Shown here: positions 62,000 to 64,000 of the stretch, in pieces
Layout of the letters: each line of letters begins with the position of its first letter
Position numbering within the stretch: the stretch's first letter is position 1
NCBI GenBank assembly: GCA_041390825.1
Contig: JAWKPF010000011.1
Coordinates: 89,858 to 153,857, forward strand
DNA from: Thermomicrobiales bacterium
GTDB taxonomy: Bacteria > Chloroflexota > Chloroflexia > Thermomicrobiales > UBA6265
Direction of reading: 5' to 3'
DNA length: 64,000 nt
Translations under genes and position numbers: made by a program
The notes under the pieces: model-generated
Databases searched by the model: none
Told to the model about the DNA's origin: nothing
Seen by the model: the letters and a program-made list of their open reading frames with translations, nothing else

Positions 62000-64000
62000 A
62001 TGACGGTCAGCGCGCTCCAGAAGCACAATCCATTTCCGATCCCGCCAACAGCGCTGATCGGCCGCGAGCGCGAGGTTGCCGAGATTCGCGCATTGCTCCA
62101 ACAAAGCGGTGTCCGGCTGGTGACCCTAACCGGACCAGGGGGGATCGGAAAGACCCGTATTGCGTTCGAGGTGGGGCAACAGCTCTTCGAACCCTACGGC
62201 GGACAGGTTCGCATCGTGCAGCTCGATTCGCTTGCCGATCCGGAGTTGCTGCTTGCTCGCATCTCGAGCTCGCTCGACATTCCGGAGCGCGCCCACGAAT
62301 CGCCGAGAGCCGCCCTGGTCGAAGCGCTCTCGAATGCGCCATGGCTGCTTGTTCTGGACAATTTCGAACGGTTGGGAGCGGCCGCCCCAGACATCGCTTG
62401 GCTGCTGGGGAGTGTGGACGGACTGTCGTTGTTGGTCACGAGTCGCGTCCGGCTACACATACAGGGCGAGGTCGAATTCGTAACCCCACCGCTGCCGCTG
62501 CCAGACCCGCGAGAGCCGTTCGAACGAAATCCGGCGGTTTCGCTCTTCATGCAGCGTGCGCGCGCCGTCGCTCCCGGACTTTCGTTCGACGACTCCAACG
62601 GACCGGCGATTGCGGCTATCTGCCAGCAACTCGACGGCATTCCACTGGCCATCGAGCTTGCCGCGGCCCGGTCCAAGGTGCTGCCACCTGAGGCGATATT
62701 GGCCCGGCTCGACCGTCGGCTGCCGCTGCTCACTGGAGGTCCGCGCGATCTGCCGAACCGGCTGCGCACGATGCGCAACGCAATTGACTGGAGCTATGAG
62801 TTGCTCGCTCCCGTCGAACAGGCTTTTTTCCGGCGCCTTTGTGTCTTTGTGGGGTCGTTTTCCTTGCTCGAAGCGACTGCCGTCGGGATCGACCGGGACG
62901 CGATGAGCAGCCGCGACGATGCAGAGATCCTGGCGATCGACATGCTTGGCGCGCTCGTCGACAACAGCCTGATCCGTCAACAAGAGCTCGTCGGCGAACC
63001 GCGCTTCACGGTGCTGGAGACTATTCGAGAATTCGGCATCGAGGAGCTGGAAAACCAGGGTGAGTTGGCCACCACGTGCGACCACCATGCGGACTATTTC
63101 ATCGAATTGGCCGAGGCCGCATTCCTGCAGCTGCGCGGCGCCGACCGGTTGCCATGGCTGGCTCGGCTCAGTGAGGCACATGACAACCTGGGCTCCGCGC
63201 TTGCGTGGCTCTGCGAAACGGCAGACGGTCCACGCGCGGTGCAACTGGCAGGCGCGCTTTGGCGATTCTGGTGGTGGCGGTCATATCCCGTCGAAGGACG
63301 GCGGTTCCTCGAACAAGCGCTTGTGCTACCGGGAGCAGCGACCCGCGGAGCGCAGTATGCCCGCGCGCTCACCGGTTGCGGCGCTCTGGCCGAAACGATG
63401 GGGGATTACTCCGTTGCTGCGAGCTATCACGAAACCGCGCTCGAGGTCTGGACCTCGCTGGACGATCAGGAGGAGTTGGCGCACGCGCTGCTCTTTCGCT
63501 GGCTGGTGGCGCTCAATGTCGACGACGAAGATCGGATGGCCACCCTTGCGTTGGAAAGCCTGCGACTCTTTCGCGAGATCGACGATCCGTGGGGGGTGGC
63601 GACCTCCCAACTGGAGCTCGGGGTGGTCGCCATGTTGCGCGGCGAGCACGCGGAAGGAGAACAGGTTCTGCTGCGAGCAATCGACGGCTTCATTGCCCTC
63701 TCCGATCCCTGGGGTGCCGCGATGTCAGACGGGGTACTCGGGAATATCAAGACCGCGCAGGGCGACTATGCGACAGCGGTGACCTATCTCGAACGCAGTT
63801 TGCGCAACCTGCTTGCCCTCGACGATCAGTGGGGGGTGGCAACAGTGCTGCTTTCTATCGCGCGCACGGCGGCCGCGCAACGAAACTACGAGCTCGTCGC
63901 GCAGATCTCTGGTTCGATCCAGAGCCTCCACGCAAGCATGGGCGCATCGGTCAAGGTGCCGTTCCGGGAACGGTTTCGACGCAATCTGGAGGAGGCGGAA
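62000..64000 (+). CDS. STAND ATPase, AfsR/LAL-like, C-terminus outside window
   Basis: At least 667 residues are open from the ATG 62000 to the edge. The NTPase module is clear: LTGPGGIGKTRIAFEVG (Walker A), [13 protein letters not shown] (Walker B), [15 protein letters not shown] winged-helix-like part (AFFRRLCVFVGSFSL) and TPR-like repeats (YSVAASYHETALEVWTSLDD, ATAVTYLERSLRNLLALDD) follow. This third STAND protein lacks the [11 protein letters not shown] start of the two LuxR-type proteins, starting NPFPIPPTALIGRE instead. Whether a DNA-binding tail follows cannot be seen. Confidence 0.88.
   Translation, partial: MTVSALQKHNPFPIPPTALIGREREVAEIRALLQQSGVRLVTLTGPGGIGKTRIAFEVGQQLFEPYGGQVRIVQLDSLADPELLLARISSSLDIPERAHESPRAALVEALSNAPWLLVLDNFERLGAAAPDIAWLLGSVDGLSLLVTSRVRLHIQGEVEFVTPPLPLPDPREPFERNPAVSLFMQRARAVAPGLSFDDSNGPAIAAICQQLDGIPLAIELAAARSKVLPPEAILARLDRRLPLLTGGPRDLPNRLRTMRNAIDWSYELLAPVEQAFFRRLCVFVGSFSLLEATAVGIDRDAMSSRDDAEILAIDMLGALVDNSLIRQQELVGEPRFTVLETIREFGIEELENQGELATTCDHHADYFIELAEAAFLQLRGADRLPWLARLSEAHDNLGSALAWLCETADGPRAVQLAGALWRFWWWRSYPVEGRRFLEQALVLPGAATRGAQYARALTGCGALAETMGDYSVAASYHETALEVWTSLDDQEELAHALLFRWLVALNVDDEDRMATLALESLRLFREIDDPWGVATSQLELGVVAMLRGEHAEGEQVLLRAIDGFIALSDPWGAAMSDGVLGNIKTAQGDYATAVTYLERSLRNLLALDDQWGVATVLLSIARTAAAQRNYELVAQISGSIQSLHASMGASVKVPFRERFRRNLEEAE

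Overview
The window is GC-rich bacterial chromosome with short intergenic gaps and genes on both strands. It has no rRNA, tRNA, prophage, transposase or CRISPR array that I can support. Gene content suggests a Chloroflexota bacterium, possibly Thermomicrobia-like: STAND/LuxR ATPases in tandem, a YjbE-type TerC, many small VOC and PPOX proteins, secreted Vps62-like proteins, a zinc-ribbon Gly/Tyr protein and a PPOX-F420-type enzyme. This placement is inference from gene families only.

Layout. 1-5300 (minus) is the N-terminal part of a giant secreted glycine-rich protein built from ~345-residue tandem modules. 6005-8851 holds a small membrane protein, a Crp/Fnr regulator, IF-1 and a zinc-ribbon protein with a FUS-like Gly/Ser/Tyr core. 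9020-14174 (minus) carries an IlvD/Edd sugar-acid dehydratase, a proline iminopeptidase, two stress-type proteins (DUF6325-like and DUF1269-like) and a Cu/Zn superoxide dismutase. 14338-17778 has a sigma factor overlapping a membrane partner, a CBS protein, a PPOX protein and a small membrane protein. 18147-21185 holds a MerR-like regulator, dnaA and a HepT-MntA toxin-antitoxin pair. 21237-23503 is an enolase-superfamily dehydratase/racemase coupled to aldose epimerase. 23548-28717 is a run of small proteins: J-domain coiled coil, PPOX, three VOC proteins and a DsbA-family protein. 28966-33072 has an NHL/thioredoxin protein, heme O synthase, TerC and a small secreted protein. 33375-38187 has two tandem STAND-LuxR regulators. 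38527-43090 has a NicO metal transporter and metE behind a cobalamin riboswitch. 43363-45665 is an NAD-salvage pair. 46059-48148 has a Cys-rich protein, OsmC, cyclophilin and YaiI. 48249-55271 has two paralogous Vps62-domain membrane proteins around a secreted beta-propeller. 55567-61750 has a PLP decarboxylase, GNAT, SDR, and an ECF sigma factor next to a three-gene membrane operon. A third STAND ATPase runs off the right end.

The strongest unexplained signal is non-coding. At least nine intergenic spots carry arrays with a strict 7-bp period, in four unit families. At five of them two arrays of opposite orientation face each other across 20-75 bp, so each locus could fold into a long imperfect hairpin. 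Some arrays supply the stop codon of the neighbouring gene. They resemble, in period only, the short tandemly repeated heptanucleotide elements known from cyanobacteria.
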